From the NCBI GenBank assembly GCA_963930655.1, contig OZ005604.1:10550001-10614000 (forward strand): a stretch of DNA of 64,000 nucleotides, given 5' to 3'. This stretch comes from Myrica gale. Lineage: Eukaryota > Streptophyta > Magnoliopsida > Fagales > Myricaceae. Made by a program: the position numbers and the translations under genes. Positions 47,030-56,800 of this stretch are shown here, one piece after another. Position 1 is the first letter of the stretch. Each line of letters begins with the position of its first letter. A model generated the notes under the pieces. That model saw only the letters and a program-made list of their open reading frames with translations, was not told where the DNA came from and ran no database searches.

Positions 47030-47402
47030 AGGTCATGTTTGCATTTCAATATTTTTAGAAAATTTTGGTTGCCTTATAAAAATTGAGGTAGAGTTGAGTT
47101 TTATTGGATTTTATAAAAAAAAAATAGTGAAAATTTAAAGTATATATGTTTGTGAGATAGTGAAAATTTTTAAAATTTTATTAAAGTTCGTGAAAAAGTG
47201 AAAAAAAAAATATTTGAACAAATTTTTTATATTTATTACGCTGGAACGAAGTGATCTAAAAGAGATCATTTTAAGTTTATTATTATTATCTTTAATTCCG
47301 AATTAAAAATTTGGTTTGATAAATTTTTTAGTTAGTTATGTTTGGGATTAGAACTTTTTAAATGGTGAGAATTTTGACCAAAATTCTCATTTATAGACAC
47401 GA
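47030..47402. mobile_element. AT-rich inverted-repeat element, copy 2 (longer, diverged)
   Basis: Starts near 'catgtttgcatttcaa' and includes 'aaaattttgg', 'ttcgtgaaaaagtgaaaa' and a later 'tatgtttgggatta' end. It shares words with copy 1. Borders are uncertain. Confidence 0.4.
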
Positions 47403-47514
47403 CCTTAGTTTTTAAGGCCCTTGCCCATTGGGTCTCACGGGTCGCACCCTTAAATCTTTAATTATTTATATATTTGTGTCGTTGCCCTCTCATTCTTTTT
47501 AGTTATTTGCACTC

Positions 47515-48250
47515 TAATGTAACGTAGGACTTATAATTCAAATTTAAGGCACTAAAATTTTAAAGGTTTTGAAATACTACAAAATTTAAAAAAATTCATT
47601 GAATTTGTTATTTTGGTATTAAAACTCACTCGACTCAATCTCGTTAAACTTGTTTAACGAAAAATTCATCTTGCACAATCGCAATGTAACATGTGTCATT
47701 AAAATAAATATAAATATAAAAAATTAATAATAAATCTAAAATTAATAAAAAAAAATAATTAATTTAATATTTTTTTTAAAAAAAAAGGTTGCGAGATGGG
47801 GAGGTCCCCCAACTGCCCTAGAGCCGGAGTGGAGAAGGGATTCCTCCTCCCTCCGCTGGTCACCCAATTATGAGCTACTAGAGGTGGAGGGGGGAGTTCC
47901 TCCTCCACCGGCGCCCAATGGTGGAAGGGATCCCCATCCACTATGAAAGATCAGGTCCCCCAATCTTTTTGTTTTCTTAATTATATTTTTTATTAATTTA
48001 GATTTAATTAATTATATTATTATTTAATTTTAGATTTATTTTTTTATTTTTTAAAAACATTTATAACACGTGTCGCATTTCAATTGGGTGGGATGAATTT
48101 TTCGTTAAAAAAGTCTAATGGAGTTGGGTCGAGTGAGGTTCAGTACCAAAATAACAAACTCAGTGGGTTTTTTAAAAATTTCAAAATTCAGTTAACTTTT
48201 TAAAATTTTTTAAAACCTAGCGTGTGATTTGTAAATTTCTCTAAAAATTT
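47515..48250. mobile_element. Foldback element with GC-rich core
   Basis: Arms ~47515-47770 and ~48000-48250 are inverted copies. 'gaatttgttattttggta' and 'cactcgactcaa' on the left face 'taccaaaataacaaactc' and 'tgggtcgagtgag' on the right, and 'aacgaaaaattcat' faces 'atgaatttttcgtt'. The core 47785-47960 is GC-rich, like the core of the element in the glycosylase intron. Ends and target duplication not resolved. The 60-residue minus frame in the core is not a gene. Confidence 0.75.
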
Positions 48251-48407
48251 CTTTGGCCTCAAGGTTTAGCATGTTCATAAAATTTAAATGTGAGCCTATG
48301 CATATGGAAATAAATATTTATAATAATATCTTCATTTACCAGAAAATTAATTTAAAATATTTATTTAAAAAATAGTAGGGCCACCATATAAACATCTCTA
48401 TTAAAGA

Positions 48408-48574
48408 TGAATATTTATTTAATTACAAAAAATTTCCAATTTGTTTATCTTTATATTTTAACAATAGTAAAATCTCTATTTCGAATGTAACTCTTTAAGG
48501 AGTCAACGCATTTATGAGTACTATAGAAAAAATTATATTTTACAAGGTCTCTTCTATTTTATACTGAATTTATA
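48408..48574. repeat. Direct repeat, copy 2
   Basis: Diverged copy of 45160-45316 in the same orientation. The pair brackets the small elements and the GC-cored foldback element. Confidence 0.75.
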
Positions 48575-48592
48575 TAAATCTTAGAAAGTTAT

Positions 48593-48889
48593 TTAACAAA
48601 ATCGTAACTCTAATAAGTAAGCGTGAAGCAAATGGATGGGGAATTGGGTAATTCTAAACACGTGATTCGACCAAAAAACACAACCCGACATCTTTGAGCT
48701 GCTACTTTGGGTCCCCTGCAAAGTTTGAAAGTGGTCCCCACCAATAGGAGAATAAAATTGTTTCTTAGGCCGTGGAGTAGGAATCTGGTATAATTGCTCC
48801 AAACTTGTTCTTTTCAATGCTCCTTTCATCGTTGGGGCTTCCAAAACATTAATTATCATCCTGGAATTATTAACTTTCAAATGCTTCAT
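48593..48889 (-). CDS. Unrecognised 98-residue open frame
   Basis: Starts ATG (MKHLKVNNSRMI) and reads TSLEQLYQIPTPRPKKQFYSP before a less convincing tail. Base composition is more balanced than in the surrounding AT-rich DNA, and amino-acid use is protein-like. I recognise no family, see no introns and find no second piece nearby. It could be a gene fragment carried by a transposon, a short host gene, or chance. Confidence 0.2.
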   Translation of the reverse strand: MKHLKVNNSRMIINVLEAPTMKGALKRTSLEQLYQIPTPRPKKQFYSPIGGDHFQTLQGTQSSSSKMSGCVFWSNHVFRITQFPIHLLHAYLLELRFC

Positions 48890-49204
48890 GAATAGGAATG
48901 ATTATCTTCCTCAAATTCAATATTTGAAAATGAGATTATATTGAAGGGTGTGTTAAAGGGTGCCTGTTTTTTTTTGGGGGAGGACACTTTCTACATTTAA
49001 TAAAATAGAAAAACATTATTTGATATCTTGAACAGGACGAGTAACATGACTATAAAACATTAAAGCAGTCAAGAAGAATAAAGGAAAAAGGAAGCAGAAG
49101 ATGTGTGGTGTCTAAGATCGAAACATTCAGAAATATTTAGTGCTTGAGAAACATATTGATTTATATGGTGTCTAAATATATGTGTATAATTAATTTACAA
49201 GTTT
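48890..49204. other. Spacer, no feature seen
   Basis: AT-rich, with a T8G5 run near 48968. Nothing supportable. Confidence 0.5.
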
Positions 49205-49209
49205 ACTAA

Positions 49210-50139
49210 TGATGTGAACCCCATCAAGAATGACGAGACCCCAACTAAAGGGAACCCAAGATCGTTCTAGGACACCACACATCGGTATAAGGAAGACGCC
49301 ACAAACGGTGGTGGAATTCCGTTTGATAAGTCGGGTTGAACGCCTCTGGAAATCCCGATATGTTCGAATAGTTCTTCAAAGAACCAAAGAGAATCACGAG
49401 ACCTCTCAAATAATATAATCTTAAAGTTGTCTTCTTTCTACATGCCCAAAGGCCCTTTAAATATACTTGGAACATCCCTCCAATAATAGGATTCTAATTC
49501 AAATATGAAACTAATTCAAATGTGAAAGAAATTAAATGCTCCTAAAAATCCGGCTAAGGAAAAGGGATAAACTAACATTTGAAAAGTGATTCAAATGCAA
49601 ATTCAAATATTCCTAAAAATCCGGCTAAGGAAAAGGGATAAACTAGCATTTCATTTGAATTCAAATTCAAATCAAATATTCCTAAAAATTAGGAAAAGAA
49701 ACTTTCAAAGCTGATCACACATGACTAAACAAAAGAAAGGATATCAGATGCCTAAACCAACAAAATAAATAAGGAAATAATATTCCTTATTTGACTAGAG
49801 CTGGACGTGTCCACTCCTTGTACTTGCCTAAAATGAGACACTAAAACTAGGCAAGAAATGTTGGACGCCCATAATGATCAAAAGACCTTGAAGGAAAGGA
49901 TTTGGCCCTTAGAATAGTCATGCAATCCGATTCTTCTAGAATAGACCCAAAAATAACTCTTGACCGGATCCTTCTAGAACGTGGATCGTCTTTAATGGGC
50001 CTCAATGACTTTGCTTGAGCCCATATCTCTTGAATGAGTTCGTCGGGTCCATCCTTAAACTTTTTTGTCTCGTTCTCTCGTAACCGGCCCTACGGGAACT
50101 TGAACTAGCTCCTTTGAAGCCTTGCTCAAATTCGCATCA
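49210..50139 (-). mobile_element. Solo LTR of the gypsy family, 930 bp
   Basis: On the minus strand it runs from TGATGCGAATTTGAGC (50139) to GGGGTTCACATCA (49210), with 5-bp duplication ACTAA (49205-49209 and 50140-50144). It is more diverged than the other solo LTRs. It contains an internal duplication: 'tcctaaaaatccggctaagg' occurs at 49541 and 49609, and a third partial copy starts at 49679. Confidence 0.93.
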
Positions 50140-50144
50140 ACTAA

Positions 50145-50590
50145 GATCAAAATTTTATTTTATGATGTTCAAATTTTTATATATCAATGTCATATTCAGT
50201 AAAAGATTTATGATACATGTATAGGGTGTACTCAATGTGTCTGAACTTGTCTCGGAGGTGCAAAATACATTTTCTCCAAATGACAAAATAGGCATAACAA
50301 GCTGAAATGAATCACATGGACGACATGTGAGTTTTTTACCGTCACATTTAACGGCTAATTTAGCTATGCATAGCCTATGAGGTGCAAATCAATGAATTTT
50401 AAAAGTCCATAGATTCAATGCCACAAAATTGAAAGATGATGCAAAGTGTTTTTACCCCATATTCAAAAAGTACATAGTGTATTTTCTCTTAATTTTTAAA
50501 ATCTCATAAAAATTTAGACAGTAATATTAATTGGGAAATGTCAATTTGGAATCTTTCAGCAGATCGGCGGTCTCTATCGAGGTGGTCGCT
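50145..50590. other. Spacer, no feature seen
   Basis: AT-rich, no coding frame or repeat that I can support. Confidence 0.5.
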
Positions 50591-50596
50591 TATTAC

Positions 50597-50686
50597 AACC
50601 AGAATGTTGTCGCTATTGCCATTCTTCACAAACTATACACCAACCAGAATGCTATCGCTATTACCATTCTTCACAAACCATACACC
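50597..50686. repeat. Tandem duplication, 2 x 45 bp
   Basis: Two adjacent 45-bp units (50597-50641 and 50642-50686) starting AACCAGAATG and ending TACACC, with four differences. The frame through them repeats RMLSLLPFFTN, but it is a by-product. Confidence 0.85.
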
Positions 50687-50698
50687 AGACGAATATAA

Positions 50699-50882
50699 GG
50701 ACATGTTTGTTTGTCCAAAATTTTAGGTGCCCAAAATTTTTCACAAAACAAACATACTTCAAAATTCCCAACTTTTACACATACAATTCAAAATTTTCAC
50801 AAATTCTAATAAACTTCAACATTTAAAAGATTCTCAAAATCTTGGAAATATTCTCTAAAATTTCGATAAATAAACGTACCCA
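50699..50882. mobile_element. AT-rich inverted-repeat element, copy 3
   Basis: Begins 'acatgtttgtttgtccaaaatttt' and ends 'ctaaaatttcgataaataaacgtacc'. The ends are inverted and share 'aaaattttaggtgc' words with the other copies. Confidence 0.5.
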
Positions 50883-51685
50883 AAAGCGCGTGGGCTGGAA
50901 TGCGGGAAGGGTATGATATGAATTTTTCAATTCATTGAGTGGGCGTCGGAGTTTGGGTCAACAAGATGGAGTCGTGCATGGTACCGCTTGCCCCCAAAAG
51001 ATACCGACAGCCACAAACTTGTACCACCCCAAAAGATACTCCCTTGTATATAAACTGGAAGATATTCAATCGGTCTTGAGGGTCATTTGTTCCTCTAGCA
51101 TACAAAAAACAAAAAAGCAGGAGAAGTTCCAAGAAAGATAAACTTTATGCATTTTGGCAGTGTCCATTTTATGAAATTATAACCCGAATAGAAATAGAAT
51201 TTGCAGCGAATTTGAACTCTCTACTTGTTGATGCTGATAGATTTTGTACTCCGTTACGGAAAAAGGATGTGTTTTAAGATTAAGCACATAATAGATACAA
51301 AGTGTACTCTATATAGATGATTCATAAAACTACAAGAGAATAACAATTAAAATTATTACAAGAGTGCACAATCATAAAGAACATATAACATTATAATCTA
51401 GTTGTGTCGTCAAACCTCGTTTATGCTATGATAGTTCTTGAGTGTAATTATAGGAGCATTTTTCGTTGTAAAATGTTTGGTTTGAGCCATATCTACTGTA
51501 CATTAGACGAATTTGTAATTGTAGTACCAACTTGATCACTAATTAGTTTCAATTCATCCATTAAGCCTAAGGTCGAGCTTTATTCTCATAAATAATCAGT
51601 GAATGTTAGATAGTACCGATTAGACTACAGCGGGTTATGGATTTGATGGACTTTACCTAACGTAAAGATTTTGGAGATTTTATTA
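50883..51685. other. Spacer, no feature seen
   Basis: No gene or repeat recognised. The overlapping opposite-strand frames at 50932-51141 are short and unsupported. Confidence 0.5.
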
Positions 51686-51689
51686 AGGC

Positions 51690-51892
51690 TGCGTTTGTAA
51701 AGCTAATCTTCCCCAAAATTTTATCTCTCTCCTAATAAAATACTCCAATATAATCTCTCTCTCTCCTATATAAAAATATAAAAAATTACAAAAACTATAA
51801 AAAATTACCTCTCTCTTCACCTTTTCACTAAACCCAATACCAACACATATTCTCATACTAAAAATATTACAACACAAATACAACCTAACTAT
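51690..51892. mobile_element. AT-rich inverted-repeat element, copy 4
   Basis: Starts 'ctgcgtttgtaaagc' and ends 'caacacaaatacaacct', with 'ccaaaattttatctctctcc' inside. It resembles the other small elements in its ends and in its central 'cctctctcttcaccttttcactaa' (complement of the gtgaaaaagtgaa word). Confidence 0.55.
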
Positions 51893-52086
51893 GGTTGCGA
51901 AAAAAGAAAGTCAAATGAAGAAAGAGTTAAAAGTTGGATTTTTTTTTAAGAAACTCTTTATCAAAAGTCCAGTCTCTCTCATATCACTTGTCTTTATGCG
52001 TGGACCCATCAATCTTCTTGGAAGTTTGTAATCCAATCATTGCGTATTTTACTTTTTCCATTCTTTAAGGTAATTTCCTTTTTTAT

Positions 52087-52180
52087 AGATATATTTAGGC
52101 ATGTGATGAATGGGATGTATAGCAGCTAAATTAGATATTATTTAATAGCTAAATTAGATATATTTAGGCATGTGATGAAT
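52087..52180. repeat. Local duplication
   Basis: The 25-bp sequence starting AGATATATTTAGGC occurs exactly at 52087-52111 and 52156-52180, with 'agctaaattagatat' also doubled between them (52124 and 52148). Confidence 0.85.
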
Positions 52181-52643
52181 ACAATGTGATGATAGATTCT
52201 TTAAGGTAGAATCTACTTTATTTAAAAATATATTTAACTATATAATTCAGATAAAAAATTATAAAAGATTCACATATTATTAATTATTTAATAATAATTA
52301 ATTATATGTATCTATCATTAATTTCTTTACTACATGAATAGAACAGTTACTGTATCTTTTCTTTTCGTTAGAGCATGAAAACTTACTAATTATAGGATCG
52401 ACAACGAGATTTGCTATTTCTAGAAGGAAGATATGCTACTTGAGCCATCACTTAGTAATAATTAATTATATTAATTTTCTTGTGCGGTAATAACTATCAA
52501 AGCTTCTGAATTTGATGGGATTACGATCCCTTGAATTAAACTGGTGTCTTTATGAAAATTATGCTTCAGATGGTGAAGAAGAATTTGATTTTGGTTATTT
52601 TTTAAAAAAATTGTGATTGTAGAAATTAAATTCTTTTACATTG

Positions 52644-52644
<1 letters not shown>

Positions 52645-52680
<36 letters not shown>
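52645..52680. repeat. (ATA)12 microsatellite
   Basis: Twelve uninterrupted ATA triplets. Confidence 0.95.
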
Positions 52681-52681
<1 letters not shown>

Positions 52682-52981
52682 ATATTGCTATAAGTTGCAA
52701 TCTATGGGTGTCTTTCTATCTTCTGTGGTTTAATTATGACCAAAATATTTTAAAAAATGTTGATCGAACAACACTGTATAATTTATAAAGAGATAGTGAT
52801 AAACAATGAAGTTCACATATTATATCTATCTCTTTTATAAATTACATTATTCAATTATTGTAAGAATTGCAAAAAATCTTAGTCTGTCTAATTAGCTTCG
52901 AGAATTAATTATAGGTTAGAAAAAGAATTTTACTCTAAAGATTCATATAGTATATGTTTTTTATTTTTTATTTTTTTGGAG

Positions 52982-54951
52982 AAAATTCACTTTGCACCCC
53001 TGAATTTTGGAGTCATTTCTAAGTTGCACCCACTTTTATTGATTTCGTTAGATTAGTACTCTAAAGTTTATACTTACGTTGATTTCCACCCTGAACCTCA
53101 AATTACCGTTACTTCTCACGGCAAACTAACAACGTGTCGTCCACTTGACAATTTACTGTTTGGATTTTCCGTTTTAGCCTTAGCACAAATAGACGCTGAA
53201 ACAGAAATAGAACCGGTCAAAAAAACGTCTCGACAACTTCTTTATTGACAAAAATTTCTTCATTCCTTGTTTCGTCCTATTACTCTATTCATTGTCTCTC
53301 TCAAATCTCAACCGCCGTCGCCGCCTCCTTTCTGCTCTCCTGACCATTCCCACCCTCTTCTCCCTCGCCCTCCACCACTTCCACTCCTTTCCCTCCCACA
53401 CAAGACCATCCTCATTGCCTGCCACCTCCTCTCCTCCCTCCGTGTCAAGATCTGTTGGCAAATCGCACAGAGTATGAGGAGCAACAACATTGCGTCAAGG
53501 TCTTTACTCACTCTCCCACTATTCAAGCGTGTTCTCCTGCCCAAGAGCATCAACTGAGCTTGTGCCCAAGTAGCTAAAACTGGAGCTTGCTGCAGTCGAG
53601 TGGGTAGAAGGAGCTAACATTCTTAAGGCTTTCGACGCGTAAGTTCTTCCATTTTCCTCATATTTTACGTCCGTTCGGAGTTCTCTCATTCTTCTTGTCT
53701 TTTTGTCTTGGCTTACCCAGGAAATGACGTCGCACCACGCATCCGAGTTGAGTTGGACGCCGGCACAATCGACTCTGTCGCGTCCTCGCCTCCTCTTCTA
53801 GGTAACCCACCATGCGGTGAGCAAATTTGGGAGAGATCACGTAGCCCGAGAAGTAGGCATTGAAGAAAATGCCTTGGACAGTGATGACAAGGGTACGGTC
53901 CAACCACGTGGGCTGGGATACCTCCATGAAGGTCATGAGGTGCATATACTCATTCTCGGCTTCCTCCAGTAGTGCTTTATCCAACCACCGCTGTGTTCGA
54001 AACTCCTCAGCGAATTGCAGTGCAGCAGCATGCCTACCACCTTCACCGGAACAGCTGCCACGGCTTCCAGCATCATTGCTCTGCTGAACTGTATATTTTG
54101 CATGTCTGCAAAGAAAAATGAAAGCCAAATTAATCACTGGTACGACGCTTCGAAGCCAAATGAAAATCAAATTGTCTAGCAGGATTAGTTTTATGGGGTG
54201 AGCTTTTTTGCTGTTGCGGTAATGTCGATTTCACAACGACCGATTTCGCCAACAAACTTCCAGCACGTCGTCGTCATTTCGATGTACAAACCCGAACTAT
54301 TTTTCACACGTCCATTTGTTTCTGTTGCGATAATTCTTTTCATTGCCTATATTCTACGTCGGTTAGAGAATTCTGTGTTACTGTGCCAACATTGAGTCAT
54401 CGCCTTTGTGAAAGAGAAAGAGCCGAAGCGGTCGTACTCGTCCATCATGTTCTCCACGACTTCATCGGTCGTCACGGAAATCAGCGCATCAAGATTTTCA
54501 CTGGGAAGCTGATCATCAAGATCTTCATTGGTTGTGCCTGCGTCCAACTTAGATGCGTGGTGTTGTTGCTCATCGTACTCTGTGAGATCTGCCAACAGAC
54601 CTTGACATGGAGGGAGGAGAGGAGGTGAGGGAGAAGAGGGTGAGAATGGTCAGGAGGGTGGTAATAGGACGAAACAAGGAATGAAGACATTTTTGTCAAT
54701 TAAGAAGCTTTCCGGAGATGACACGAGTTTTTTTCTCAGCCTCTATTTGCGTTAGGGCAAAACAGACCATCCAAATCGTAAGTTGTCACGTGGACGGCAC
54801 ATGATTAATTTTTCGTGAGAAGTAACGGTAATTTAAGGTTTAGGGTGGAAATCAACGTAAATATAAATTTTAGAGAACTAATCTAACGAAATCGATAAAA
54901 GTGGTGTAATTTAAAAATGACCCCAAAGTTCAGGGGTGCAAAGTGAATTTT
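52982..54951. mobile_element. Foldback transposon with captured gene fragment, ~1.97 kb
   Basis: The outer ends are inverted: AAAATTCACTTTGCACCCCTG (52982 on) faces its complement ending at 54951. Pairing continues through 'gtttcgtcctatta' versus 'taataggacgaaac', and inward to about 53495 and 54552 ('cagagtatgaggagcaacaac' versus 'gttgttgctcatcgtactctg'). Arms are about 400-510 bp. The ~1.06-kb interior includes an alternative oxidase fragment on the minus strand, plus unassigned sequence at 54190-54550 with a minus frame of 82 residues (54347-54595). Flanks are T-rich, so the target duplication cannot be read. Probably a Mutator-like long-TIR element; the class is inference. Confidence 0.85.
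53787..54088 (-). pseudogene. Captured alternative oxidase (AOX) fragment
   Basis: Minus strand. Upstream part reads [12 protein letters not shown], then [20 protein letters not shown]. After a 1-base loss near 53975 the other frame continues [49 protein letters not shown]. These are hallmark stretches of the mitochondrial ubiquinol (alternative) oxidase, including diiron ligands of the EExxxExxMH and LEEE motifs. ERMH has become EYMH. Sequence stops matching after LEEEA, so the C-terminal EADEAHHRDVNH ligands and the N-terminal transit region are absent. It cannot encode an active oxidase. It lies between the inverted arms of a foldback transposon, as in gene-capturing Pack-MULEs. Confidence 0.85.
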
Positions 54952-56599
54952 TGCTTTTTTTTTTATAAGAGATATGGGATAACTTTTGACCCTTAGTAAT
55001 ACGACGCCAATGTAGTTATTCGTGTTCACATTCTATCTTTTCCAAGAGATTCCAATATATGGCTATTGTCTCTAATACCCTCCATCCATACCTAACCAAC
55101 TAACCATTTACTTCGGTTTCACCAGTTGGGGAAGAGTAAACCAGGGCGGAGCTGGGCTTTAATTTTTGGGTGTCAAAGAATAATATTCTAATTTTTGAAG
55201 AGGTCAATATATAAAAGTACAAAAAAAAGGTTAAATTAAAAAAAAAATCCAATTTTTGGGGTTACCACGGGCTTTGCCCCCGCAAATGGCTCTGAAGCTG
55301 AGGTATTATTAACGGTGCACTGTTGGAGGTGCCCTGAGGATTTATCTTTCCCCAAACCTCATCTGGTCATTTTTGTTGGCAGAAAATTGGATTCTATCTG
55401 TTTTTTACGTTTGATCAAAAATGGCTTTTGGCAAGTCTTAGGACCTAAGAAAGGAATTCATTAGTGACCAAAACCCACCGACAATACTATACCTCCAATA
55501 TTTAAAAATAGAAAAATAAACTAGACCGATACAGGATAGACGATTCTTTTGGTTTTGTCCGGACTTGAATGGAGAGAGAGCATGTCAATCGTTGGGTGGA
55601 CAATCGTGTTATCCATTGCCCGATTCGATGCTTTAGGCAGCCCAACAGTCAGATTTTTTAAAGCTAACTAATTGCTCCAATAAAGGAGATTCCGTCAAAC
55701 TTTTTATTTTCGAATTTTTTTACTCGTAATCCCGTGGTTGACGATAAAATACACAATAGTCTCTTCTATCTTTAGCAGACTTCTTGGCTTAACGCGATGG
55801 CCATGGGCCAGCCTGCCTAATCCTTATTCTTTTGCACTCCCTGTACAGTTGACGAATATTTTGGTGCCACCTACCAGCTTAATATATATAATTAATAGTA
55901 TTGACGCCACTTGTTATTATTACTTCTACATTCTCTTTTTGCTATTCTGTTCCTTGAGATGTTGTCTAACATTCAATCATATTGTATTAATTATCGGTTA
56001 ATTATCTTTATAACATTTAATACATGTTTGTGTTTTTTAAATAAAATCACTAAATTCAGTCAGTAAATTAGAAAATCTTAATTCTTAAAAGTGTGTCAAG
56101 TGTCTTATTTTCTTCAAGTTTCCTATTCAAAAAGATTAGTTTCTCCAATGAAAAATATTGGAAGAGGTCGTAGAGATTCGAATTGATTCCAGTTGCACCA
56201 CGTCTCACTAAAGATGGATTCTTTCCATCAGTGTTTGTTACATTTTTTTAATTGTTTTCTCTAGCTCCCTTTGTTGGGTTTGACTGGTAGCAATTCTTTG
56301 GTTAAGTAGAATGGACCACTCCCTTTATTGGTCTTCGATTTTCTTTATTGGTAGAATGGACCACTCCCATTGCTACATGCTTATTGCCTTTTTGGTAGTT
56401 AAACGAATATACGAGAAATTGTATAGCGAGGATTTCAAATTTTTTTTTTTACACATTTTACAATCATATATTATTTAATCTTTGAGAGATATTGAGAAGT
56501 GGAAAAAAAAGTACCGAACAAACGCGAAACTTTCGCATCCAACAAACATAATTTAGTAAAATCATTGGTCTATCAGTTTATTCTCTTTTTCTATGTTTT
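54952..56599. other. Spacer, no gene seen
   Basis: AT-rich. 'tagaatggaccactccc' occurs at 56307 and 56352 as a short duplication. Open frames such as 55738-56001 are unsupported. Confidence 0.5.
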
Positions 56600-56800
56600 C
56601 GGGGTAGGTTTGTTTTGTAAAATTTTAGTTTGTTAAAATTTTAGGTATTGAATTTAGTGAAAAAATGAGGAGACGTAATTTTTTTATATTTTTTATAATG
56701 AAAAATAATAATTTGATAAAAAGAGAGATATTATATTATAATATTTTATTGTATTAAAATTTTAGATAGCGTAAAATTTTACAACACAAACAGTCTCCTC
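56600..56800. mobile_element. AT-rich inverted-repeat element, copy 5
   Basis: Ends 'ggtttgttttgtaaaatttta' and 'taaaattttacaacacaaac' are inverted copies. The interior is AT-rich with 'gtgaaaaaatgagg'. It is the clearest terminal-inverted-repeat member of the small family. Confidence 0.65.

Noticed and set aside
53267..53557. Pro/Ser-rich frames at the left of the foldback element
   Set aside because: They lie in the inverted arm, and similar frames appear in the opposite arm; no protein motif.
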